Shown: positions 13,765 to 24,478 of the stretch, one piece after another
Layout: each line of letters opens with the position of its first letter
How positions within the stretch are numbered: position 1 is the first letter of the stretch
Assembly (NCBI RefSeq): GCF_010015445.1
Contig: NC_053115.1
Span: 11,703,524-11,767,523, forward strand
Reading direction: 5' to 3'
DNA: 64,000 nucleotides
DNA from: Perca fluviatilis
Taxonomy: Eukaryota; Chordata; Actinopteri; Perciformes; Percidae
Translations under genes and position numbers: made by a program
Notes under the pieces: model-generated
Database searches by the model: none
What the model was told of the DNA's origin: nothing
The model's input: the letters and a program-made list of their open reading frames with translations, nothing else

Positions 13765-13770
13765 CTGTGT
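13676..13770. repeat. Interrupted (TG)n microsatellite, 95 bp
   Basis: TG repeats with a TTTG interruption near 13734 and a CTG near 13765. Interruptions usually stabilise tract length. Confidence 0.95.
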
Positions 13771-13873
13771 TTTTTCCCGTTTGTAATTCTGATTGAATTT
13801 CCGTGATTCCTTCATAACAGTCTCTATGATACACAAAACACCGTTTGCTTTACACTTTTTAACTACCACTGTG

Positions 13874-13874
<1 letters not shown>

Positions 13875-13913
<39 letters not shown>
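13875..13913. repeat. (TA)n microsatellite, 39 bp
   Basis: Pure alternating TA about 105 bp beyond the TG tract. Such tracts unwind easily and can extrude as cruciforms. Confidence 0.95.
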
Positions 13914-13915
<2 letters not shown>

Positions 13916-15511
13916 TCCGCTTCTGAGTCGTTCCCGGTGTGGTATGAAGCGTGGCGGGGAAAAAAACGGAACGTGTCCCAGTGGAGAATCAGAGTCAGCA
14001 GCAGCAGAGTGCACAGTGGCTGGCTAACCTGCCTGCCCGGCTGACTGACAGACGGCAGAAGTTAACCAAACTAAGTAGTTTTCAGACGCAATCATCGCTC
14101 ACACCGATTGACGTGACCGCGTCGCTGTCTCTTGAATTAGCCTGCGCCGGGTAATTTCCACCAACTGCGTAACGTCTGCGGATCTTCTCCGCAAAAGTTC
14201 GGTACAGCCATAGTACCTATTCGTAAATATTCCCCATGGTGTGCTTGTTTAAAAAAATATCTAATGTATCCAACAAATACTAATTATATAAAGTATATAA
14301 AGAGAGAACTCATTGTTTTTCACGAGATGAGAAATTGTATCAGAAGAGTGTCAAAAAGCACAGCATGTGATTATGAGTAAATGGCATGTAGCTTTTCATT
14401 ATGAGAGCTCGACACAGAGACAAGAGAACAGAAAGGCCTGCGCTGTGCCCATCCTCACTTTGGCCCAGTGCCAGGCCCGCTCCAACAGAGGAAGAGAGAG
14501 AAAGGGAGGGTGTTGCGAGCGTGTGTAGATGTGTGTGTGTGAGGGGGCAAACATTCCCCTGGCAGGATCCCCGGGCCCCGGCGGAGGGCAGGGTTCAGCC
14601 GGTGAAGGAGAGGCTGCGTGCCCGGCAGTCAATTAGCGGCTCGCATTTACACAACAAATGGAGCTCCCACGGTTTCTCGAGCTCTCACACACGCGTGCAC
14701 ACACATGAGTGGATCCACTCAGCGCTCATCAGCACACGCCGACGCAAGGTCAGAGAGACGGGGAGAGAGAGAGAGAAAGAGAGAGTGAGCGAGCGAGCAA
14801 GAGGCCAGCTATCTGCTTGAGTGGTACTCTGCAAACACTAACTCATCAGCTGTATCAGAAACACGAGCAGAGCCACGGTGAGCACAAAGTAATAACATAT
14901 CTACTGCTGAATAGTGCGGCTGTCAAACAGACATGGATACTTGTTGTCATCGCCTTATGCCCTCAGTAGATTTAACAGAAAAGATAATGGAAAAGAGAGA
15001 TCTATATCATGACCTGGATTGGATTTGGATGATTATTTAAGACAGCAATTTGAAGATGTCAGATACTCTCAAAAGGTTAAATTAAATCTACATCCAAACC
15101 AGTGAAGATGAATTGTCTTAGGGTACTGGTCCACCAGCCCAGCCCAGCCCACAACTTTCCGATAAGAATACAGGTGAGGAATAAAAGCAAAAAACAACTG
15201 ATGCCCATCTTCTTTAGCCTCTGCGCAACAAGTTGTCCTTGCCTGTGTAAATACAATGAATCATGGTACTGTAGTTCCATTTCGGTGCTTTGCAGCATCA
15301 AATGAATTGTTTAAAGAAAAAAAAACACCTCAGCAGGAACAGCCAGCATCATTCATTAGGGCATACCAAATATTCCCAAACAAAAATGTACTTAGCGGGT
15401 TGTTAATTTAACCGAGTTGGCAGCAGCTAATATTAACTGTGTATGATTAGTCACAGTGTAAAGCTGATAAGAGGCTACTGACCAGCAAACTAATACTCAG
15501 TCTGCTGGAAA
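13914..15511. other. Gene-free stretch with a GC-rich patch
   Basis: Composition rises in G and C at about 13915-14160 and 14430-14760, with several CpG and a ccccgggccccgg-type core near 14570-14582. A 139-codon plus-strand frame (14401-14820) ends in an Arg/Glu/Ser run made by a gagaga tract and shows no domain. A CpG-bearing regulatory patch is possible, but I see no splice-bounded exon. Confidence 0.5.
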
Positions 15512-15519
15512 ATGAACAC

Positions 15520-16019
15520 TAGAGCTGTAACAATTCCAAATTTGGCTGTACAATTAATTGTCTCAGAAATAATTGAGATTTCTTTTTTTAAACAAATTTA
15601 AGTTTTGAATGAATTCCAGGATACATCTTTTGGTTATATCACTGTTATGTGACCCATATATACATACATACACACAAATACACATGAAGCAAACCACGCC
15701 TCTTTATTATCATAAAAAAAATGTCTAACTGTATCCCCCTTGTCATTTTTTGTTGTTGCTATGAACGTGTATAGGGTCTAGTGCCAACAACTAGAATAGC
15801 TCAATAGTCCGACCAATAATTACTAATATAATGTAATTACAATTTGGCATATCCAAACAAAATCAACAATTACCATCAACAGTCATACCCATTAAGACCT
15901 TGGCTAATGTTAGCAAATAATTGCGGTTAAACAAAGAAACTGATTATGTATAATAATAAAAAAAACACTAAATAAAAAAACGGCAATTTGACAATTATGC
16001 AATAATTGTTACAGGCCTA
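15520..16019. mobile_element. hAT-type MITE, 500 bp, perfect 8-bp target duplication
   Basis: The left end tagagctgtaacaatt matches the complement of the right end (taggcctgtaacaatt) at 14 of 16 bases. The exact 8-bp duplication atgaacac occupies 15512-15519 and 16020-16027. The interior is AT-rich with dispersed aattg and caattg motifs and no coding capacity. The intact duplication suggests a fairly young insertion. Confidence 0.9.
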
Positions 16020-16027
16020 ATGAACAC

Positions 16028-17547
16028 AGAGATGTAAAAAACAGGAAAGAAAGAAGAGGAAAGTACTGAAGAGAGACAGCCAGGCAGAAAATACAGGGGA
16101 GGAGTGACAAGACATCCTTTTCACCCACAAACCTTGTGGAAATGTGCCATGTCAGGGTGATGTGTGAACAGGAGCTAAAGTCAATACTGATGACTCAATA
16201 AAGTTGATCAGGCAATACCCCTGTCAGGACCTGATGAAATCCCCTTCAATCTTTCTCTGCAATGCTAGTGTGAAGGAAAAAAAAAAAACATGTCTGGGCC
16301 AGGCAAAAGGCTACATTACACTTCCATGTAGATTGAGCACATCAATAACAAGGTACTTCAAAAATGTTCAAAGGACCTTAATAGCAATCAACCACTTTTG
16401 AGTGCAATCTAAACAGAAATCTTACAGAAAGAAAAGAGATCCACTGGCACTGTCATTGCAGTTTTAAAGGTCTGATAAGTAAAACAGGACTAAGAGGGGG
16501 TTTAAGACAAAATGATGAATGGTAAGGGAGAGAACATAATAGCTTTGCAATGAACCAAAACATGTAATTGATGTCAGAGTGAATGGGTCGACATGGGTTA
16601 CCAGATCTGGGGTATGACCCTGCTCATAACCAGGGCTGTCTGCAGTCCTCTTCGGTAATAAACGGTGACTGGAGGTTAGTACAGCGACTGTACGATTACT
16701 TCAGTATCATTTCGACAACCTTACTACGGGAAGATATTGGCACCAACTTTCTACCTCTCAGCCTTGATATTGAATGGCACACTTTATCACTGCTATCAAA
16801 TGTCAAATTCAAAATTGCAGAGCAGGATTTGTTGCATTGATTTTTCATGAGGTGACCGCATAAAGAAATCTTAAGTTGGTCCACACCAGGCCCCCAAGAA
16901 GTGTGCCAGGCTTTGAAGCCAATTTGACATAGCGGCCAAACGGTGGAATTCCAACTTACGTGTCCGTCCCATGATGCCATGGGGCCCAAAAAGACTTGTT
17001 CCCATAAACATTGTAAAAGAGACTTCTGTTATTAAGTGGATAAAAAATGTTCACACATCACAAGCCCATCAAAATGTACATAACATTTGGAAAGTCTAGA
17101 AGAGTCGCACGATTAAATCCTTTAATCCCCATTCAAGTTAAAAAGAATTGTTAAATGTAGCGTCCGTCATCCAACTAAGTTTTGCTAACACCCTTAGTTT
17201 ATGAATAAGAGGTTTTTTTATTTGATGAACGTGGGCGCTGCTAAAGTAACTAAATGGGTTTTATTTCGAAAATAAAATGAAGGTTGGGGCGGTGGGCAAG
17301 TTTTGTAATCGGTGTATGGCCAAACTGTGTAAGACTGGTGTAACACCGACTACTGCGGCATGCCTACTCCGTATACAATATCTATTTCATAGATGGATAT
17401 CGGGTGACAGGAACCAAAGACAGGAGACAGAGGTTTAGGAGGCAATCACGGTCTCTGTCTGTCTGTACTTCCCCTGCTCCTCCCAACCATCTGTCACTCT
17501 CTCCCATTGACATTCAGGTGAGAACTATCTTGTCTGCAGACGGCATA

Positions 17548-17550
<3 letters not shown>
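16028..17550. other. Gene-free stretch, nothing recognised
   Basis: No exon, RNA gene or bounded element. The 85- and 97-codon frames near 16583-16989 overlap on opposite strands and match nothing I recognise. Confidence 0.55.
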
Positions 17551-17627
<77 letters not shown>

Positions 17628-17637
17628 TGTGTGTGTG
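17551..17637. repeat. (GT)n microsatellite, 87 bp
   Basis: GT repeats with one TTTG interruption near 17624. The 167- and 142-codon frames across it are microsatellite artefacts. Confidence 0.96.
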
Positions 17638-20336
17638 AGATGTGGGACAGGGAGCTCGGCAGTTACAGTGGAAGTAAGCAGCCTGCCAAAGTTAATGGGA
17701 GGAAGACGTGGGTCTGTACTGCTGTTGATGAGGTCGTGTGAGTTTGGAGTGTGTGAACGTATCTCATCACTGGCGGGTCGGCTCACTAATGTGTGCGTCT
17801 CTCTGCCTATGCGCCCTTCTAACCACTCCATCCATTCATCTCCCTGCCTATACATCAATCTATCAGGGACAATTATTGGTGAAACGAGACCAGTGGTAAG
17901 TGGATGAGAGGTGACCTGCGCCATACAGCAATCAAACCCCAACCCGTCTCTTTCCCCCTGTCGCCCTCCCTTACTCTCCCCCTCCAGCTGTGCTCTGAAT
18001 AGGCCCTTAAATCACTCGGCCCGGGCCCTTTGATTGGTTGACCTCTCTGCATGATTAAACAGCCATTTTCATCACGTCCGCCATAGGAGAGTGACAAAAT
18101 GAGAAAGCGGGAGAGTGTGGGAGAGACAGGGACACCGATAAAGGGGGCGAGCGAGCCCAACCAAGTTGGATCTCTCCAAGTTGATGATGACAGACATTTG
18201 GATCAGAGGGAGAGACTAAAACGCCACTAAGTGCAAGCTGAGGTGAAGATCACCTAACGGTGAAACACGCATTGTGAGCGTCAGTGGACATAGCTGGCAT
18301 GCCACGACGCTGACCACGAAGGACAGGTATGGCACAAAGCTCAATACCGCAGTGGTAATGACTAGCTGGGGCGATGGACGATGTAACCTAAAATCTATAT
18401 CACAGTCAATTGTTGACTTTGAGAACGAAAAATGTAATAACTTTATCAATATATCAATGCATTATATCTCCTCTTGGCTAACTTCTGGTGTTTGACCCGA
18501 CTGATCACTCGACTACGCTGCAGGCTGATTTGTCGGTCAATAGTGTGGTTAGGTGTCTGGCTGTCACAACGATTCTCAGTTTAATCATATGGGATTCGGA
18601 TCATTTATAATAATTAGCGATTTCAGTAAATTTAAGCAAGCAAGACATCCATAATGGTCGTAATTCGATAAATATGGTTTATAGATCAGCCCCTGTGACA
18701 AGCGGCATTATTTAGAGCCCAGTTTAATATTTAGAGACAATGTTATTATCCTGAGCAGCTTGCAGTGAGTTGTTAGCAGGAAGCATAAGGTACAATTTTG
18801 CATTGTTTTATGTTGCCATTTCATAATGCAGGCGGTCCGTATCTTGCTCAAGAGCACTTCAGCAGAGATGGAGATGAAATGTGGGGTACTTAACAAGATA
18901 GCACAGGGTCACAATCATCATTGCTGTGGCCAGCAGACCGTAATACTAATTCCATGAAAATCGCCATTCGAAAGAGTGGGAGGGTTTAATTTCCTCCTCT
19001 TCCCTGAAACCAAACTTCTCATCTGGTAAAATCGCCACCCCCTCGTAACATCTGTTTGGCTTTGCTTCGAAAAAAAAAAAGCCGTAAAGCCGGTGTGGCA
19101 GGGTGGCACAAGCAACAGCAGATGTTCCAATGCTGCGTTAAGTCCTTAATTAAAGTTTGACTCAGCTTCTCTGAGTTTTTGTCATCCTTCTCCTTCCCGA
19201 CACCCTCTCTTCTTCTCCCCGCTACCTTGCACACAAGCGCTTTTCCCCTACAACATTATTTATTATTCTTTGGTGCGAGCCGCCTTGTTGCTTTTCTGAG
19301 TTAGCTAGTGCTGCCAAGTTCCCTCCCCTCACTCCTCTGTTGTCTTCTTCTCCCTCAGCCGTTTCTGGCCGAGGTGCAGGCTCTGGCATCATTTTGTTCA
19401 GATTTCTCCTATCCCGCCCTTTCACAAATCTGAACGCTCAAGGCTTTTATGTCGATGCAGCTACAAGCAGACTGGGAGACGGGCTACTTTTGAAAATGTG
19501 TCTGTGCTGTGGCCAAGTTTGACTGTAACACTGATTGCCGAGGGCAGGATAAGGTGTGCCTCTTGAATGAGCTAAAAACAGCTTGTGCCATGTTTTGAAA
19601 ACGGCACATGTAGCAAAGGCTCTGAAATGTGTCTCTATTTTTTTGTAGTATTTGGGAGAAGGAAAAGTCATGTATGGCCAATTCTAAAGTAGGTTTCATG
19701 TTGATGATGTTTTTGCATGGAAGGTTGAAACTTTTCTGCCCCCTTTGTCCGTTCTAAAATTAATCGCTGGTTTTATGCCTCCGTTTATTAAGCTCCACTC
19801 AAGATGCAGTGTTGCCTCAAGTGCCACTTGGACAAATACTATCCGTCATGTGTCAGAGGGCAGGCAGACGGAGTCTGCTGGTGCACCAAGGGCGATGTCA
19901 CGCTGATCTCTAGGGCCAAATGAGGTCACACTCTGAAACAACGGAGAGCCCGAGCCGATGAACCAGAACAGCCGCATTCTTCCACATGCGATGGGAAACA
20001 AGGTTCCTACTGCATTCCAACCAAAATCACGGATCTTGGCGAGGCAGAGGTGGGAGGAAGGCCCCAAGAGAAGGACTTGGAGAGAAAGGAAGTAACTCCG
20101 CCCAGCTGCCACGCATCAGCACATCACACCAGTCACAAGTTACACACCCCATTTCATTTGGAATGCGGTGGCCCGGCGAAGAGCTGAATGGTATCGCTGG
20201 CGCATTCCTTCGTGTCTGCTGGCAGCTTCATCACATGCTCAGCCTCCTTAGCTGAACCAGAAAATCTACCAGATGAGAGAACAGACTCGCGCAAAAATAT
20301 TCTGAAACAACCAATGAGCAACACTTAAAGATGCCC
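17638..20336. other. Gene-free stretch, no bounded repeats
   Basis: Two point seven kilobases without a microsatellite or recognisable transposon. The patch at about 17985-18070 contains an inverted CCAAT-type motif (attgg) and GC-rich cores, and could be a conserved element, but this cannot be judged from one sequence. All reading frames are under 100 codons and unrecognised. Confidence 0.5.
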
Positions 20337-20344
20337 CTCGCTAC

Positions 20345-21159
20345 TAGGGGTGGTACGGTTCACAAATCCCACGGTTCGGTTCGTATCACGGTTTTAGGGT
20401 CACGGTTTTCGGTTCTGTACGGTTCTTGTTATTTTTTCCTTTTAATCTTTAACGCTCCAGAATATACTTCAGCATATGATATATAGCTAAAATTAGCATA
20501 TTGAATGCATGTTGCACAAAACATGCACACAGTGGCAGTTCTATATATTGTTTTATTTCATCATAGGTACCATGAAATCCAAAATGTTCCCACACACCAA
20601 ACTATAAACGACGCTGGCGCATCCTCCAGCTCTGGGCAGCCTCTCTCCCACTTGACATTTCTGCAGGTGACGTGACGTGCAGCGGCACCCCACTCCACTT
20701 GAGGAGCGGTCGGCTCGGTGTCTCTCAAAATCTGACGAAAATCTTTTAAACTGACCTTTGTCGATCTGAAATGAAGACAGATTCAGCAACTGCACGGCCT
20801 ATTTCTCGCTTAAAATGTTTTCAGAAACACGTTTCGGTGAACTATTTTAGTAGAATATGAGATCGTATTCTGAAGGAGCCGCCATGACAGTTTGGCTTTG
20901 AAATTAGGGACCAGCCAGACCTATTGGACGATCGCGTCACATCGTCCAATCAGCTGCCATGGGTTGCGTTTGTCACGCCCATCCCGCTCGTCATTTCCAG
21001 TAACTGTTTTAACATAGGTGTATAAAGTGGGCACTACGGCAGTAAGAGGTTAGTGCAGCTTAACAGTGTACTGACGAACCGTGCGGTACACACACGCTCC
21101 GAACCGAGACTAGCGAACCGAGCGGTTCGGGTGTTTTTTCATGAACCGTACCACCCCTA
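20345..21159. mobile_element. hAT-type MITE, 815 bp, perfect 8-bp target duplication
   Basis: The left terminus taggggtggtacggttca is matched by the complement of the right end (21142-21159). The exact 8-bp duplication ctcgctac lies at 20337-20344 and 21160-21167. Sub-terminal ggttcgg and aaccg repeats occur at both ends. The interior from about 20721 to 20900 is nearly the same as part of the element at 47523-48242, which has different termini. The minus-strand 80-codon frame at 20553-20795 falls inside the element and has no recognised domain. Confidence 0.92.
20721..20900. repeat. Internal module shared with a MITE of another terminal type (copy 1)
   Basis: By eye roughly nine in ten bases match 47832-48008, in the same orientation. 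Both copies contain a stretch matching a strong Kozak context around atgacag (ccgccatgaca). A weaker match continues rightward, including a shared cgtccaatcag. It is likely a relic of a common autonomous ancestor or a captured sequence. Confidence 0.85.
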
Positions 21160-21735
21160 CTCGCTACCCTAGTTCTCTTCTTGCGGGAGTTGACATACCG
21201 CTGACCTATGTGACAGCTCCTGGTAGGGAGAAAGGAGGTCAGGGTCAGAGGTCACCGAGCACAACTGGAGCCATCATGGGACAGCAATGTGTAGCTTGCA
21301 CTCACACCCACCTAAACACCCCTCCCCCGTGACACAGTAGCAGCTCAGAGTTTCTTTCCAGGATGGGCAAAAAGCAACACAAGGGCAATAAAACCTCCAT
21401 GGCCTCACTCCACCTTTAAGTAGGGATCAGTCTAACCTTTGACCTCTCCCTATCCCACCCCCTTCTTCCAGTTTGGAGACGTTCCCCTCCTGCTCTTCTT
21501 CTATTTCTGGTTACAGTCGGCCCACCCCCCTCTTCATTGTCTGGCCTGAAGTACTTATTCCCAGAATGCCCCAGCTCTGCAGGGGTCTGAGCAGAAGGAG
21601 ACGACTTAAAAGCACCCCCGGGACGTCGTTGCAGCACGGGGGTAACCCAGGTCTGCTAAAAGAATTAGACCGAGCAGCAACCAATGTTTGACGCAACATG
21701 CCGTCGAGTGGTTTTCTCCTTAACAAGCTATGTAA

Positions 21736-21765
21736 GGGAGGAAAGGGGGGTGAGGGGGGGAGGGG
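21736..21765 (+). other. Potential G-quadruplex motif
   Basis: Four G runs of 3, 6, 7 and 4 bases are separated by loops of 6, 3 and 1 nt on the plus strand. This satisfies the usual G3+N1-7 quadruplex pattern. The function is unknown. Confidence 0.6.
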
Positions 21766-22918
21766 TCTTATGGTCCTCGAGCACATGTTTTCACTGAGGG
21801 AGTAGAGGAAAAACAACCGGTCTTTCAGGAGCATCCTAAAACATTTGTCTAAAGTTGTTGGATGTTAGAAGAAGGTTCTCCAAGCTGTTCATCGATGCCT
21901 ACCAGGAAGTTGTCGGTCAAGAAAGAAGCAATGTTGTGAAAAAAGTAAAAGCTTATAAACCTTATTTGAGGCCCTGTTGCATTGAGCTGCTTATGAAATA
22001 TCAGTGTTATCAATGGCCTCCTAATGCCACTAACCTTTGCTAAGTATTTGCTTTCATTTGCAGGAGGTGGAGGTAGTATTACTGGGTAACGGCAGTGTCT
22101 GTGAGTAGAGAAAAGTCCCTTGTACATGGGTCTATGGTTGACATGCTATGCAGTGGCACAATGCCAACACACAATGGAGGCCAGACTCGGCGGGCTACTC
22201 ATCACTTCTCCCTCTTTAACCCTTTGAAAGGAGCACAAAAGAGGGAGCTGACAAAGAAGCTGTGGAAAGAAAAGGAGGTAGTAGAGGAAGGAGGTGTAGG
22301 ATATTGTATGCTGCTTCAGCACCGTTTTAAGTGAAGTTTAAGACAATCATTTGTAATTTGACATTTGAATGTGGCTCCGCCGTTAGCATGGGGCAATGGT
22401 TTCCAGGAATCCAAACAATTTCTCGGGCAAGGACATAACACGTAACGTGTGATTAGGTCTGTAGAGTAATTACCCTGTTCCTACTACAAAGTATAAGAGG
22501 CTTGCACTATTATTTATGTTCCAGTGTTCTTCAAAGTAACATTTCTGTAGTTACAAGATCTATTTGTGTTGTTAACATCAATCATTTGTAATCTGGGGAA
22601 ACGGTTTCAAATAAACTAATACTGCTTTCAGTCAGAGCTTAGAAATGTTTGGAGTTGGCCCCAAACCCTGACAGGTCCCCACTTGGCCCTGCTGTGAAAA
22701 AGTGGCTGCTGAGAGTTACACGTGGGGAGGTGAGAGGCTGGGAAGTGCTCCAAAGTGATTTAGGGCTAAAGCTACTCAAAATCTACCCTTCTTTTTGCAG
22801 CTGAAGTGGGATCGCACAGTGGATTTCTGAAGGCCAACTGCCCTTTCTGTAACGCTGAAAAACGAAAATGTTTTTTTCCTTTTACTGGTTTTCTGTGAAG
22901 TGTCTGCCTACATAAGAC

Positions 22919-22939
22919 CACACACACACACACACACAC
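22919..22939. repeat. (CA)n microsatellite, short
   Basis: About ten CA units without interruption. Confidence 0.9.
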
Positions 22940-24194
22940 CTACAGAGTGCCAGGCATTCAGGGAAAAAATTAGTGATAAACAAAATGAATAAATGAGCAC
23001 TTATCTCCATCTGGTAAACACACATGCAGGTGCTGACATCAGAGTGTGTGGTTTATGAGCCGTGGAGCGTGTGTGCATGTGTGACACAAACACAAGCCAG
23101 AGTGCATTTAAAAAGGAGAAGAGAGGGAGAGTGATCCTGCCTGTGTCCAACACGCATATGCACACACTTTCTCAATGCCCACCACTGCCTCGGGGGCGAC
23201 ACCACCATACTGCTGACCTCTCTGGAATAAGCCGCCCCTTCCTTCCGCTAACATGGGGGTTGTTGCTGGCTAGTCCACAACCCAGCCACAGTAAAGGGGC
23301 CAGACAGGCAGCTAGCTGATTAATAGGCTAGCCCACGGCCATGCTTTCCCTGGGCAAGTGGCTCTCTTCAAAGGCCCGCCTTCTATTAGTCTTATTTACA
23401 GGGCTGGGAGAACAGACCGCCTGAATTAGTTAGGATACCCCCTTGGTAAAAACAACAGAAACCAGGAGGCTGTGTGTGGGCAAGAAGGGGGGGGTGGGTG
23501 AAGGATGGAAGACAGGAATGAAGAAGTGGGAGCTACAGAGACTAAAAGGAGGGGGGGGAAGCAAGCAATTATGAGCTGCTGCACCATTAAAATTAATCAC
23601 AACAATAAATGGCTATGTGCCCGTGTAAACTCTTCACCGTTTCATCTCCTCCACAGTGGAGAGGCCTACCTTGCATTAAACACGAGGAGTCCCCATGCTC
23701 GCACACGCACCGTTCAGATAGCATCCTGTATACCATCGTCCTGTACATTGTGCACACTGATGATTATCTTCGATGCAAATACACGCACACACACCCACGG
23801 TGCGCTGCCTCCTCTCTCACACAGTGGTTCTCATTAACAAGCCAAACATGCCTGAAGAGGCAGACAGACTCTAGTGAGCACAGTAAACAACCAGTAGGCT
23901 CCCTCGTCTAAACGGAGTCTATCTCAACATCAGCAACACACACTTTCTGCCAATGATACTGACAGGCTGGGCCAGATGCAATATACTCAAAGATCTGCTG
24001 TTCTTCGCTCAAAAGCAACTTCGGAAGGCAAACATTGGATGATGGGTGATGGCCTCGACCACATCCCAACATTTTAGACGCCGACATATTCTGATATACC
24101 AGAACTATAATACTGTACGGGGACACCTTATCATGTACATCAACACTTGTTCAATCAATAGAACACTATAGATCTGCAGTGGTGTATTCATTGG

Positions 24195-24470
24195 TAGGGT
24201 TGGGTACCGAAACCCGGTTCCACTATGGAACCGATTCCTACGCAACCGGCAGGAATCAGACCGGATTAGAACGCAAATTTCGGTTCCGCTTAATGTGTCG
24301 ACCGAAATGTTTTCCCTCTGTCGCTCCGAAACGGACGTAAAAGTATCACACTTTCTCTTTTTCTCTTTCTTATTATAAGAAAAAGAGCCTTTCTTTGATG
24401 CCATTTTTCAGTTTTTCAAGAATCGGTTTAGGAATCGGAATCGTAAACATCCAAACGATACCCAACCCTA
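24195..24470. mobile_element. hAT-type MITE, 276 bp
   Basis: The left terminus tagggttgggtaccgaaa pairs with the complement of the right end (cgatacccaaccctaa side). Flanks are ttcattgg at 24187-24194 and atcattgg at 24471-24478, 7 of 8 alike, as expected for an aging 8-bp duplication. The interior carries repeated ggttcc and aaccg motifs. The stretch near 24270-24345 resembles part of the element at 46220-47225. Confidence 0.88.
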
Positions 24471-24478
24471 ATCATTGG

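Larger units (their letters stand above)
21168..24186. other. Gene-free stretch with minor simple repeats
   Basis: It contains a G-rich block at 21736-21765, a short (CA)n at 22919-22939, and G runs near 23485-23560. No exon or bounded transposon was found. Frames up to 110 codons (for example 23505-23837) have no recognisable features. Confidence 0.55.
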
